A DNA stretch of 64,000 nucleotides from Brachycybe producta (taxonomy: Eukaryota > Arthropoda > Diplopoda > Playtdesmida > Andrognathidae): positions 728,001 through 792,000 of the forward strand of contig JAUPFP010000038.1 of the NCBI GenBank assembly GCA_036925085.1. Reading direction: 5' to 3'. Below are positions 53,019 through 64,000 of this stretch, one piece after another. How positions within the stretch are numbered: position 1 is the stretch's first letter; each line of letters opens with the position of its first letter. Made by a program: the position numbers and the translations under genes. The notes beneath the pieces were generated by a model, which did no database searches, had not been told where the DNA came from, and saw nothing but the letters and a program-made list of their open reading frames with translations.

Positions 53019-55551
53019 GGACCTTTTTTTAAAAAAAAAAATAAATACGATCAAAACTACAGTAAATGAATTAAGTACAAAGCGTAAATAATAATTTAAT
53101 TATTTGGACCAAATTATACGATTACGGTTTTTAAACAAAAGAGGAAAAATGTAATAGTAAAACTATATAATTATCATTGATGCAAACTAACTGAGCAAAT
53201 AACTGCCTACATAAGCTTAATTTCCTCTCTATGTAATTTGGAACAGTAATAATTTTTTTTTATGTTAACGACAGCAATATCATAATAAAACAATTAATTT
53301 GTGATGTCGTTTGCAACATTTATGTTGATAATAATGGAGGGAAAGAAGAATCAAGATTCAGTTCAAATTTCAAAACTCAAAACCAAAATCAGTTCAGTTT
53401 TTTTTGTTTCTTTCAAAAAAGCGGATGGGAGGATCAAAAGGAGAGGCTACATGATATATCATGATGGCCAATCAAAATTAGGATCGTTCTCTGTTTAGAA
53501 GGCATCCTAAAATGGGCCAGAAGTTGAATTTATACCAAACTACTGTATATTTTACACAATACAAAATACCAACGCCAAATTTGTACCTTTTGAAAATTAT
53601 TTTCATTTTATATCTTCAGCTACCTCAGAGTTTAGATTAATATTAATCAGGTTCGGTAAAATCATTTTTTTGGTAAAAACCATAATTTTTTTTGGTAAAA
53701 ACCATAATTTTTTGGGGAAAATCGTCATTTTTTGGGAAAAAATCGTAATTTCTTTTGGAAAATATCAACATATGTTATTTTTCTATAATAATATATCATA
53801 ATCTATTGTTTTAACCTGAATGTCACCTTTTATTCTATCTGTTTGTAATTTTGATGTCTTTAATTAAATTGCGCCCGTATTACATTTAATAACATCATAT
53901 AAATTCCACAAACAAGCAAATTATGTGAAAATAGTTCACTTCCATTTTTCTGTCTGTTACTAATTTTAGAAAATGACAAGATGGCGGCGGCAAATTCACT
54001 TTTTTTTGAGAAATTTTAACGAATATGGCTGTGAAATTTTTTGCGTTTCCATTGCCTAACATTTTTGCAGACATAAATGTAGATGAGTCTACATTATTAG
54101 AAGTAGAAAAATAGAATTAATTTGTGTTTAAATATAATAATTAGTAAACAAATTAATTGTATTTTTCTACTAATTATTGATAGATAGATAGATATTAATA
54201 GATAATAGGTATCTAACAAACCTGTTAATTTTAAAAAAGGTCAAATTGGTTCAACTGTTTGATATTAGCCATATATTAAGTCCACATGGGTATTATTAAA
54301 TATTGTTTCGTCAAAATATTAAACCACACAAACAGCCAATAAAATATGATCTCATTTCCCCTTCTCCCTCTCCATCAATCTCCTCCCCCACAATTTCAAA
54401 TTTTCAATACACACACACAAAATCACAACCATGATTATTATTCAGTTTATCTGCATATCGTAATAATAATCATAAACCTAACAATTACTGTTTCCTATTA
54501 AGCTAGCAATCCGTGTAATTGAGCCAAACTGTCATTTAAAATTGACATCCGTCATACACATTCAGTTTTAACATATACTTTTTTATATATATAACCACTC
54601 ACAGAAAACCTTTGAAAACATTATGACCGGTTTTTTATTATTATTATTCTATTGGATAAAATGGATGAATAAGAAGAAGAAAAAAAAAACGGATCGGGTT
54701 CGAAATTGTTTATGCTGAGCACGTTCGATCGAGACATCGAACCGCCAACTTCCCTCAAAAAAAATTATTCTCATGTTTAATTAAACTTAATGAACGTTGT
54801 TTAAATCTATAGCAACAGCAGTGCAGAATATATCCAATGAATAAAATAGGAAGAATGAATATTTATTTAGCTATTCTACAGGAAATGACCACTAAATTCG
54901 ACCACTTACAAGTTAGAAGAAGACGAGAGAGAGAGAAAAAAAAAGGGGGAAAAATACAACCCGATAATTCGCTTCATTTTGTGGGACAATGAAACTTAAT
55001 TATAATCTCTCTCTTTCTCTCTCTATATATATAAAAGGTAAACAAACAATCCAATTTTGTTGTAGACAATGCCGTGACATTTTAAGAGGAAAAGGCTCTA
55101 AAATACAAAAATAAGCATGTTAAGACCTTTTTTCTTCTTCTAAGAATTTCAAAGTTGATTTCAACCTCGAAAGATGAGCATAAAAATAAAAATGGCATCA
55201 CTTTGACCTGTCTTAACACCCAAAATACCACCTTGACATATTTAAATCTACTATTGCTCATTATTAAATTGGGGACCATCAGTTTTACTGTCATCACTTA
55301 ATGAATACAACTGAGTGCCAATGATGTAAATAAGATTGAAAATTACAACCATTTCTTTGTGTTTAAAATTCAAGTTTAAGATGAAAACAACAACAAAAAA
55401 CACAAGAAACCAGACTTTTTTCTTAAAAAAAACTGCTAAATATTCAAAATATCGGAATCGAATTTGACAAATTGACAGACTATTTTAAATTCAAAGTTAC
55501 AAACTTGTAGATAAATATAAAACCCTAACTAATGTAAAAACATGTTTTGAA
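53019..55551. other. Non-coding stretch with short tandem repeats
   Basis: A 25-30-bp repeat, TTTTTTGGTAAAAACCATAA and variants (GGGAAAATCGT), runs about 53655-53760. (TAGA)n at about 54179-54193. ATGGCGGCGGCAAATTCAC at 53983 is a good start-codon context but the frame closes after 12 residues. No gene called. Confidence 0.5.
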
Positions 55552-55729
55552 TATACAGGATGTCCCATAAATCAGTTATGTGAAATGCTGGGTGGGATCT
55601 CAACGCCACTGAATTTTTATTTCTAAGGCGATTTGAAGGCGCTGGGTACAGTGAGCACATTTTGCGCACCATTTATTTGGCCATTTTTACTGTTTCCATG
55701 ATTTAAGATTTTTAGAAACATCCTGTATA
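55552..55729 (+). mobile_element. Family J mariner-like MITE, copy 2
   Basis: 178 bp with inverted ends TATACAGGATGTCCCATAAA and TTTAGAAACATCCTGTATA, and TA at both borders. The same terminal motif as the element at 34.3 kb. Non-coding; Tc1/mariner assignment is by TIR form and TA target only. Confidence 0.75.
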
Positions 55730-56443
55730 TAATAAGTATACTTTTCATTCAGTATACAATTATGCAAATGTAAATGACATTTAGAAGAAATTAACTTTTA
55801 CATGAATCCAAATTTGGTTGCAAGGCAACAAGAAAATAGTTTCTGAACTAGAAACGAGTTAAAACACACAATAAAAATCAACTGTTTAGAATCTTAATTC
55901 AGTTTAAACGGATAACTCGAAATTATATGTTCAGTCCTATTCCTTAGAATAGGATTATTCCATTTATTTAAATTCCAATTAAGACGAAACCATTGGTTAA
56001 CGCAAAAAAATGTTTTTGCTAATAATCCTTTTCTAACACGAAATAAAAGTTAAATTTCTGGATTTCCAAATTCGCTTTTCAATTGTATCTTTTTACAAAA
56101 TCTTTTTTTATATACGAATTTTGCTTAAATCAGTGGCTGAGTTTCTCGAATTCGCTTCCTTTCTGAATCCTTCTTACGTAAACACAGAATAATAGTCATA
56201 TGTGTAATGACAAATTATATATAAAATATATAAAAATTAGGAGTGAAAACCTAAATTTTAAACAATAAAAAGGTGTGCATTATAAACGGTCTGTGTCTTT
56301 TTTACCATTTTCACAGCAGTTGTATTATAATAAATACATCATAAAGTATGCAATTTTTTTTTAATTACGAAATTCGTGTAACATGAAAACATAATCAAGT
56401 TACTACTATTTCCTGTTAAGAGCCTACAGTGAAAAAAACTTAC

Positions 56444-56528
56444 AAAAATCTTCGCATGTAGGCGCTTCTGTAGCTGTGACGTCAACATGTGGCAAAAAAT
56501 TCAATTTTGATACACTTTTGTACGCCAT
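56444..56528 (-). other. Candidate first coding exon, weak
   Basis: On the minus strand an ATG in a strong context (GAGAAAATGGCG) opens 28 codons starting MAYKSVSKLNFLPH and containing HVDVTATEAPTCEDF, followed directly by a donor GTAAGT. The composition is coding-like beside its AT-driven surroundings. No family is recognised and no downstream exon was found to the left, so this could be chance. The larger open frame around it (56424-56657) extends past the donor. Confidence 0.18.
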
Positions 56529-56758
56529 TTTCTCTCTTATCGATGGATAAAAGTGGCTATATTTTAATAACGGCTCTTTTTTGGGTAAATATGCACTACT
56601 GAAAAAAGGAAGAGCAACTTTTGTTCTACAATGGTGAGTAATTTGAGTCGTATACAATTAGTGGTCAAATTTTAGGGTATCATGAAACTTATGGTTAGTG
56701 GGAAATTTAGATCCTATAAAATGTATAAACGGAGGAGCGTTTGTCGCCTATGGGATTT

Positions 56759-57140
56759 AACATGAGCTAAAAAAATACGAAATTTTAAAATGAAATTAAA
56801 AATAGAAAAACTAATTATAAACTTGTACCAACGTATCACTAGATGAGCAATATTGTTATGTACATATTGCAATTCGAATTTTGAAAATCACAATTTTTGT
56901 TGCAGAAAACAAAACATTTGTGTGAACCATGTATTTTTAAATAGGAATTTAACATGGGCTAAAAATACGAGATTTTAAGCGAAATTAAAAATAGAAAAAC
57001 TAATTATAAATTTGTACCAACGTATCACTAGATGAGCAATATTGTTATGTACATATTGCAATTTGAATTTTGAAAATAACAATTTTCGTTGCAGAAAACA
57101 AAACATTTGCCTGAACCATGTATTTTTAAAATAGGAATTT
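56759..57140 (+). repeat. 192-bp tandem duplication
   Basis: 56759-56950 and 56951-57140 are direct copies, both starting AACATGRGCTAAAAA and ending ATTTTTAAA-TAGGAATTT, with about a dozen differences. Shared landmarks are TACCAACGTATCACTAGATG and GTTATGTACATATTGCAATT. Each contains TTGCAG, which looks like a splice acceptor but has no open frame behind it. Confidence 0.9.
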
Positions 57141-58571
57141 CTCTTTCTCATTGGTTTCAATGGCTTAGCTGTGGGGCGCCACTAAACGGCGAAAAGTGGA
57201 ACTATAATTGTCATCTGCTAATATTCAAAATGGCGTCACACATATAGGCTCTTAAACGGTATCCCACTATAAATAAACTGTTGTTTTAATTGTTAAAATG
57301 ACCAATTCTAATTGCAATTCGGCACTGTAGGTACAACATGACCGATCTCATTTTTTTCATATTTACAGATTCTTTTTATACGTCATATGATGCAAACTTG
57401 GCGATTTCGGACGTTGCAGACGAGATTTTGAGTAAACGAACAGATCAGGCGGGAAAATTCAAATCCAGTTATATGCATAACTCAATTTGACCAAAAATTG
57501 AGATATTATGTTATATTGCAGTTACAGTGACGAATTGTTAGTCCACAAGTATGACAGGACTCCCGATGGCCCACCATGGTGACATATAAGCTAATAAGTA
57601 AGATATTTGAAGATTTGCTATGTGTTTGACATCATTGAATATTAAACATGATCAAAACGTAAAAACAAAAACTCCTACCAAAAACATCAAGCAACAAAAA
57701 CAGATTTCGGAAGACGAAAAAAAAAAGTAGCTAAAATTTACATGATTAAAAATTTAAAATTTAACACTAAAATGTGCCAAAAAGCCAATGAAATCCACCC
57801 AATCCCTGTGGCGAGTATCCCAAGGTTTTAACCTAAATAATACAGAGATAACGCAATATTTTAAAACAAAAATAAACAACCAAAAAAAAATTACCGGTTT
57901 TTATTCTTCCATTTTTTTTCCAAAAAAAAACACCCCCATCAAGTTTCCAAATATTTTGAGTAGAAATTACTTATTTGACAGGTCCACTAATTATCAAACT
58001 AAACACCTTCTAGAAACTAGCTTTTAAAAAAAAACTGCTGAAAACTGCTTGTTGTAAAACTTCAAAAACATTTGTTTAAAAGTTTAACAAATATGACAAG
58101 CAATTTGAAAAAAACAATCGTCGCCATTATCTTTCTCGAAAGAAAAAACAAAAAAACAACAACAAATTTTATAGTCAACTTCCGCTTGAATTGGTATTGT
58201 TATATTGAAAAGATGTGAGCTTATGACATACACAATGGGACATATTTACTTAAATTCATTGTTTGCAAATAAAAACACATCAAATTGTATCATTTCCTGT
58301 ATTAAAAACATTATAATTCCGAAATGATGTCATCGCATTTTATATTTTTCTATAATTTTACTAGGTAAGGTATAACTAAGAAATTAGAAGAAAAAAATAG
58401 TTTGAAATTATTTGTAAAAAATTGTTCAAAATCTGGATAAAATACAAATCACCATCAAGATGTTTATTGCTAAACTTTTCAGTAAAGGAATTTCGTCAAC
58501 ACTGAAATATAGTTTTTTTTTTTAAAAACTAGAAGAGTCATGAAGAAAAATGAATTTAATATTCATGATGA
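57141..58571. other. Non-coding stretch, CpG-richer at its left end
   Basis: 57150-57600 is less AT-rich and holds ATGGCGTCACACATATAG, a GGCGGGAAAA motif (E2F-like) at about 57448 and a TACGTCATATGA motif (CRE-like) at about 57379. This could be a promoter, but no gene was found on either side. A short exon-like segment at 57532-57590 follows a TATTGCAG acceptor and has no partner. Confidence 0.3.
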
Positions 58572-58889
58572 TTAGGGCTCGGATTTTGATGCAATATCAA
58601 CCGAAATGTTTCTCAATATGTGGTTCAAGTGCCAATTGTGAAGTAACAATCTCGTTGAACAGATAAAAAAAAACAATTGTTCTTTCTAATTAAAAACAAT
58701 GATTAGAGGCTAGAACTCTAGTTGACGACTGATAGTAACCAGACATCTAGCCTCTCTACCCAGCTTTTTTGATTAGAAAAAACATAATTTCAGTTGCTCT
58801 AATAATGATGATGATTACTTCACAATTGGCTCTTGGGCCACAAATTGAGAAACATTCCGGTTGATATTGCATCAAAATCCGAGCCCTAA
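58572..58889 (+). mobile_element. Family A MITE, copy 7 (best preserved)
   Basis: 318 bp. The ends TTAGGGCTCGGATTTTGATG and CATCAAAATCCGAGCCCTAA are perfect inverted repeats, and the TIR continues with few mismatches for about 80 bp (through TTTCTCAAT and CCAATTGTGAAGTAA). The inner inverted pair GGCTAGAACTCTAG / CATCTAGCCTCT is intact. Flanking ATGAT occurs on both sides just outside TA, but the duplication length cannot be fixed because TA may belong to the TIR. Confidence 0.9.
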
Positions 58890-59429
58890 TGATATTTTTT
58901 TTGTAATAATTCACGTTTTATTGCAACTAAAAAAAATCAAATTTAAAACTTTAAGTTCACTTGAAGTGAAAAATAAAGCCTAAATATTATCATTAAAATT
59001 CTCATCTACTATTTTAATTTCTAACAAAATTTTATTTGATTTTTCTCTTTTAATTGCTTTTAAAAACTACTTGATCAATAAATCCAAATTAGCATAGAAA
59101 TTGTCCACTCTTGCAGAATAGCATCTAATCACTAAATTGGTAATCGATTTTCTCTAGAATTGCAGGAAGTTCATTTCAACTCATCTGATGTCTTGACTTC
59201 GAGTCCAAAAAAAAATAATGTCACTTCCGGTTATGCTACTTCTATGATACAATAAAGTCCTAAAGATATAAGATAGGGCCTCTAGTTTGACCCCCCCCCC
59301 CAAAAAAAATGTCATCCTTATAACCGGAAGTAAAACAAAAAGGGGTGTCAACAAGAATCAAAAGGAACAGCAACAACAACAAAAAAAAACCTCATCATCT
59401 GACATTACAAGATGAGAAACATGATCTCG

Positions 59430-59460
<31 letters not shown>

Positions 59461-60168
59461 AAGATTCATCAGAATATTTTAAGAGAGAAGGAAAAACCGA
59501 GTCCATTCTCCTTTTGTTGCAAAAGAAAACGAAGAATCTTTTTTTTTTGTAGAATTAGCCAGCAGGAGTCCTTATAACATGAACCCCATTTCACCCACCA
59601 TCTTTATAAATATTATCATCATCATCATCATCATCAATCCGAATGCCCCTTTTTACAATACAAAAAAAATCCTTGTTTTGTGTGTGATTGATAGTATCAT
59701 TTTCTTATTCAAAATTACAATTGCAAACACATCGGAAAAAAGAGAGAAATATTATTATGTACACCCACACAATCACAAATACAGACTATTAATCAAAATA
59801 TGAATTTCTATTGCTTGTTATGCTCTTCTATATGTCATAATTCAATCTATATATGACATATACAAAGGCATATATATATAATAATTTACAAAATGACCTA
59901 TCAACATTTTTATTGCAATAGAAAGTCGATGTTTTTTCATTTTAGATAATTACTAAATTAAATTAATTAAATTTTAATTGAGATACTATAATCAAACTCA
60001 ATTACATCAAAATGAAATTGTGCATAACTAAGCCCAGTTTTAATTTGATTTGATTCAAAATTCATAACGAAATACAAAATAAAAAAGTTTAAAACAGCAT
60101 CCACATAGTAAGGTCTATTAGAAAAAGCGTTGTAGAAATAGAAGTATTTAACTGCAGTAATTTTATCT
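58890..60168. other. Non-coding stretch with CAT microsatellites
   Basis: (CAT)10 at 59431-59460 and (ATC)7 at about 59615-59636. C10 at about 59291-59300. No gene; the open frame at 59579-59803 is built on the ATC repeat. Confidence 0.55.
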
Positions 60169-60176
60169 GCTTAAAC

Positions 60177-60372
60177 CACAGGCAAGTATGCGCAGCAAGA
60201 AACAGTCGTTTGCCCCGCCCCTTTTATGAGAAATGACAACTTCTAATTAATTTCTTATTTGGTCTGACGTCACATGTCCGCCCTGTTCAATTTTTAATTG
60301 GTTGATATTTGATATGACGGTCATAAAAAAGGTGGGGCAAACGACTGTATCTTGCTGCGCACACTTGCCTGT
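60177..60372 (+). mobile_element. Family H hAT-like MITE, copy 2, with target-site duplication
   Basis: 196 bp. Inverted arms start CACAGGCAAG and carry GCGCAGCAAGA, CAGTCGTTTGCCCC and CCTTTTATGA on the left; the right arm is their inverse and ends CTTGCCTGT. Flanks GCTTAAAC (60169-60176) and GCTAAAAC (60373-60380) match at 7 of 8 positions. Arms differ in sequence from copy 1 at 4.2 kb, but the termini (ACAGG) and the AACTTCTAATTRRTTT motif are shared. Confidence 0.8.
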
Positions 60373-60537
60373 GCTAAAACAAAAACAACAAGGCAATATA
60401 AGAGGTGTTAAAACTTAATACAGCTGCCTTTTGTAGCTCCTGTTATGTTTCTTTTAGTTGTTTATTTCTGAATTTTCTCACTGAGTGGAGCTGCCTGTCA
60501 AGCGGGCTGTTTTTTTTTGCCCCTTTATTACTGAAGT

Positions 60538-61451
60538 GTATGGATGTGTAAATTATTAGTTACAAGTATTATTTATAGTAAAGTATAGGCTTGTAGTATT
60601 GTGTTCTTGTATTTACAAGTCAGGTGATTAGGGGGACACCATGACTTATTGTAAAAAAAAAATTCCAAGTGCACACCCAATTTTAATTTATGATTAATAG
60701 ATTATAATTGCTAATCATAATTCAATTATCTTACTTTTTTACTTATTTGAAAGAAGAAAGAAACTATGGATTTCTCACATCCTGTTTGAACTTAATCCCA
60801 TTTGACTCCTCCTGGATGTGACTAACTTAAAATCCAACATTTCAGAAACATTTCAAAATGAGTATAAAATCTAATTAATAATTATTTAATTTTTCTGGGT
60901 CCAACACTTTTTATTGTCTGTACTTTTTATAGTGAACACTTTGAAATTGCAAGTGCACAATCTGTGTGTCGAAACGCACACTAAAAAAGTGCTGAGGGAC
61001 ACAAAACAGCTGATTAGGGATTCAAAACGTGGCATCACGGGAGTCAAAACTGTTTATTCTGCAGGAGATATAGAAATAGGATTAAAAATTAAAATTTATA
61101 CATATCTTAAACACTCTAACATGTTTAATGTCCTCGGTTTCACTTTTGCTATCAATAAACCACATATTTATCTTAAATAAGATGAAAATACTAAAAAAAT
61201 AAATACAGTAGGCCTAATAAGTAAATTACAAATCCACTTTCACCTGTAAAGAATTTCATTTAAGTTACTGGTAAATTACTAGAACTAGTAGTATTCCAGT
61301 ACAGAACACTTGTAACTTTTACGAAAAACACTTTTAAACCAATAAGCATAGAGTTGTAAATGACAAATGTACAAATGGGCATTCAAGAACACAATAATTT
61401 TGTATCATTAAAAGTCACGCGTTAAAACACTTGTAAATTACAAATCCATAC
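60538..61451 (+). mobile_element. Larger inverted-repeat element (family N)
   Basis: Imperfect terminal repeats of about 100 bp: left GTATGGATGTGTAAATTA and ATTGTGTTCTTGTATTTACA; right CAAGAACACAATAATTTTGT and CTTGTAAATTACAAATCCATAC in inverted order. About 914 bp. It holds an 88-codon open frame (60914-61180) with no recognisable domain, beginning at GTG rather than ATG in the frame, so not called. Confidence 0.5.
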
Positions 61452-61633
61452 ATTTCAGGAATAGAGCCCCTGATGGCAGAAACATTTATTAAAAACCCAT
61501 TTCTTAAAAACAAATGTCCACAACTCTGTAATTTCACCACCAGCCAAACCAATCAAAATGATGCAAAATTCTGCGATTATTTCTACCCAATACAATAAAA
61601 AGCTATCCTTGCCACGTAAAAAAAATCAAGGCC

Positions 61634-61687
61634 AAAATTCAAGAAGAAAACTTCGATCCCAAAATTCAAGAAGAAAACTTCGATCCC
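61634..61687 (+). repeat. Two perfect 27-bp tandem repeats
   Basis: AAAATTCAAGAAGAAAACTT plus CGATCCC occurs twice without mismatch. Both copies are open on the minus strand, giving a duplicated nonapeptide in a 73-residue frame that I do not support as a gene. Confidence 0.85.
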
Positions 61688-63392
61688 AAACTTCAATTTG
61701 AAGCCTCTGTGCAAGATTTCAACATAGTAAATTCTATTGAGTACCATTGACAAGAGACTTTTGTATGTTGGAATTTTGCTCTTAAGGTTCAAAATTAAGT
61801 TCAAGTGTCAAGTTTTCTTCTTGAATTTACGTCTAGAAACAATTCTAAAAGATTACTAACTGCAGTAACGCCATCTAACAGCCAATAACTTCAACATTTC
61901 CAAAAAAAAATTGCCGACAAAATTTGCAATACAGTAGTTTCTTTTAATTTTAGAAATTCCACTTAAATTTTTACTAATAACAAATATTTGTTAGCTTTAT
62001 TACAACAAATTTTGTTTTACTTAAAAAAAAACTTCATCAGACAATTTGTTTTATTTACATTCACTTTCTGAAAATTAATTGGCTTAACCTTTTTTTTTTC
62101 AATTGTTGAATGTTACTTGGTACAATATCGAAATTCAATAAAACTAGACAAAAAATATAGAAATATAATGTAAATAACAGGAAAAAAAAAACACAAGCTG
62201 TTTTAAAAAAATAACGTTTTTATATGTAATAAATGCCTGAAAAAGATTGGCTCAACAACAAGCAGCAACAAAAAAAACATTTTTTTTTTCTAAAAAAACA
62301 CATTTACATTCTAGTTTACTTCGAACATTCAAACAAATATGAAATTCTGTTAGGTGTAGAAATAACAAACATAAAAAACACCTAACATATTCCAAAAAAA
62401 ATACGATAGAAGATAAAAAATAAATTAACTAATTAGTAATACATTAATGGTCAACGAGGAAGTTAAAAAATTCATTAAAAGTCAAACATCCTGTTTAAAA
62501 AATTAAAAAAGAAAAAAGTAACATCTTTGCACACTCCATATAAAGGAAGTTGTTCAAAAAGGAAATAAAAAGAAAAAAGAAAAATAAAGAAGAAAAGAAA
62601 AATGAAAAAAGGATTAATAATTATAACTAGATTATTGATAATAATTTAGTTATTAATTATTGCATATCGGCTATTTAATTAATAAAATCAACACAAAAAA
62701 AAGAATATTAATTTCCAAATAGAAATATTGTTAATTTCTTTAAATATAAGGTAAATACAACAATAGTAAAATAGTCTCAAATAAAAAAAATTATAAAAAA
62801 TTAAAAGAAATAAAAGGGGTTAAATTTAAAAAAGCAAAAATGTTACAAAGTAGAAAAACAGGATGAAGACGAAAAGAAAACGATCAAAAAGTCGATAACG
62901 GTTTAAGAAAGGAACTTGATGTCAAAAAATTGGTACGATAACATGGGAAAAAAGGTTTAACGTAGGAAATACATAGCGAAACATTAACTACACAAATTTA
63001 CAATAACAGGATATCATAGTCCGGAAACGTACGTAATAAAAAAGGTAGACATGTTTATTTTAGTGAGACGCTCGAAATTGGAGAAACGAGAGAGACACAA
63101 AATGTAGTCGCAGTCTGAATTGGAGATAGTTAGGCAGAATCTCAAAATTGGAGGAGTGAGAGAGTCGCAAATTTGAAGTACCAGAAAATCCATTGGAATA
63201 TCAAGATAGTGAAGTGTGTGAAAGTGCAAGTGCCCAAACAGGAATACCAGAAGAAGCAGCAAGTGGCCACCAGGATTTTTCCAGGAAATTGAAGAGAAGC
63301 TGATCAAGATTCATCTCGTGGAGAACTTTTCAACTATTTTAGGGTAGGACAAGCTATAATTTCAAATAATTGGCCACATAAAACCTTACAAA
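61688..63392. other. Very AT-rich non-coding stretch
   Basis: Poly-A and poly-T runs to about 63.0 kb; then a less AT-rich segment (63.0-63.3 kb) with repeated AATTGGAG-type motifs. No gene supported. Confidence 0.45.
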
Positions 63393-63554
63393 ATGGGAAA
63401 GGAGGACCAAACAAGGAAATTGAGATTGGGAGAATAGAATGGTTGAGATTATTGTATCCCTGTTATGCAAATTGAGAAAAAGGAGGACAAAACAAAGAAA
63501 TTGAGATTGAGTGAATAGAAATTTAGGATTTCTGTATCCCTGATATCCAAAGTG
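63393..63554 (+). repeat. 81-bp tandem duplication
   Basis: GGAGGACMAAACAARGAAAT, then TTGAGATTGRGWGAATAGAA, then TGTATCCCTG recur with an 81-bp step (63401 and 63482). A partial third unit follows at about 63555. Confidence 0.7.
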
Positions 63555-64000
63555 AAAGGGGGGACACATGATAATAAAATAGAGGTTGAGTGTGTTGATT
63601 TATCAAGAACTCAATACCTTTGTTGTATGATAGTGGTTGTGATCAGTTTTAATACAGCATTAATCAGAGCCCCTTTGAGAATTAATTCACAACCGTGGAC
63701 AGAGTGAATACCATCTTAGTGGTTTTACTCCGCATTCCATCTTTCTGTGAACCTTAAACCTCTGGTAGAAGTGTCATTGGGCTTATCATGAGACACTGAC
63801 TTCTTAATCCAGTGGACACAAATTGAGTAAATGAAAAAGGGTTAAGTGAAATGGTTAAACAAATTAAGAAGAAATGAATGAAGAGTAGTTAGGGAACTAT
63901 AAAAAATAAACAAAGAAATTGTATAACCATTGTTGTCATTTTACTATAAACAAAATAAAATATTGCTGTATTATTCATGTATAATTAAGTTAAATAAAAT
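63555..64000. other. Window end, possible transcript end but unassigned
   Basis: 63600-63830 is closer to balanced composition than its surroundings and is followed by several AATAAA motifs on the plus strand (about 63905, 63954 and 63993). This could be a 3' UTR, but no coding exon was identified. On the minus strand a frame of about 30 residues ending at about 63730 is open but too short to judge. Confidence 0.25.

Noticed and set aside
57532-57590. Short segment after TATTGCAG that would encode a YxxxxL-type motif
   Set aside because: No open continuation, weak donor (GTGACA) and no partner exon, so a match to an eIF4E-binding-like motif is not meaningful.
63730-63835. Minus-strand frame of about 30 residues that faintly recalls the end of a BEL-type pol region
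   Set aside because: No RT, integrase or LTR nearby and upstream sequence is not coding; similarity is too short to claim.

Overview
This is eukaryotic DNA, most likely from an invertebrate animal. It is very AT-rich, full of homopolymer runs and microsatellites, and built largely from small inverted-repeat transposons nested inside one another. Nothing in it looks bacterial: there are no operons and no runs of adjacent long ORFs. Only one convincing protein-coding gene is present, the polyprotein of an intact Copia-type (Ty1/Copia, Pseudoviridae-like) LTR retrotransposon on the minus strand. I cannot name the species. No multi-exon host gene could be assembled by eye, so the window is probably intergenic or lies inside a very large intron.

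Layout. 1-8.9 kb: short palindromic elements, including a MITE family that recurs across the window (family A, about 300 bp) and an element L interrupted by a 207-bp hAT-like element with a target-site duplication. At 6.4-7.1 kb an element of family F holds two copies of a TIR family E. 8.9-14.6 kb: mostly AT-rich sequence, with a near-perfect 43-bp-stem hairpin at 12.54 kb. 14.6-17.3 kb: 41-bp and 22-bp tandem repeats and a cluster of family F. 19.4-28 kb: further copies of A, C, D and I. 28.2-32.3 kb: a 4.1-kb imperfect palindrome, the most striking structure here. It has an outer unique inverted arm, then oppositely oriented arrays of a ~37-bp repeat, then GC- and CpG-rich oppositely oriented arrays of a 22-23-bp repeat meeting at a short centre. 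This is the architecture of a foldback transposon. 34.3-39.1 kb: a mariner-like TIR element with I inserted, another A copy, and element O with B inserted. 39,993-44,951: the Copia element, with LTRs that look identical, a 5-bp target-site duplication, a tRNA-iMet-type primer-binding site, a polypurine tract and a 1365-residue open polyprotein. 45-64 kb: more TIR elements, the best nested stack (A carrying B and C, 48.8-49.6 kb), a 192-bp tandem duplication at 56.8 kb beside a weak candidate first exon, and low-complexity sequence to the end.

How the parts relate. The window reads as a layered record of transposition. The Copia insertion looks the youngest datable event because its LTRs match. 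The MITE families are older and give a relative order by nesting (B and C after A; H after L; E after F; I after J; B after O). Family letters A-S are labels used only in this annotation. Boundaries without a target-site duplication are good to roughly 5-20 bp.
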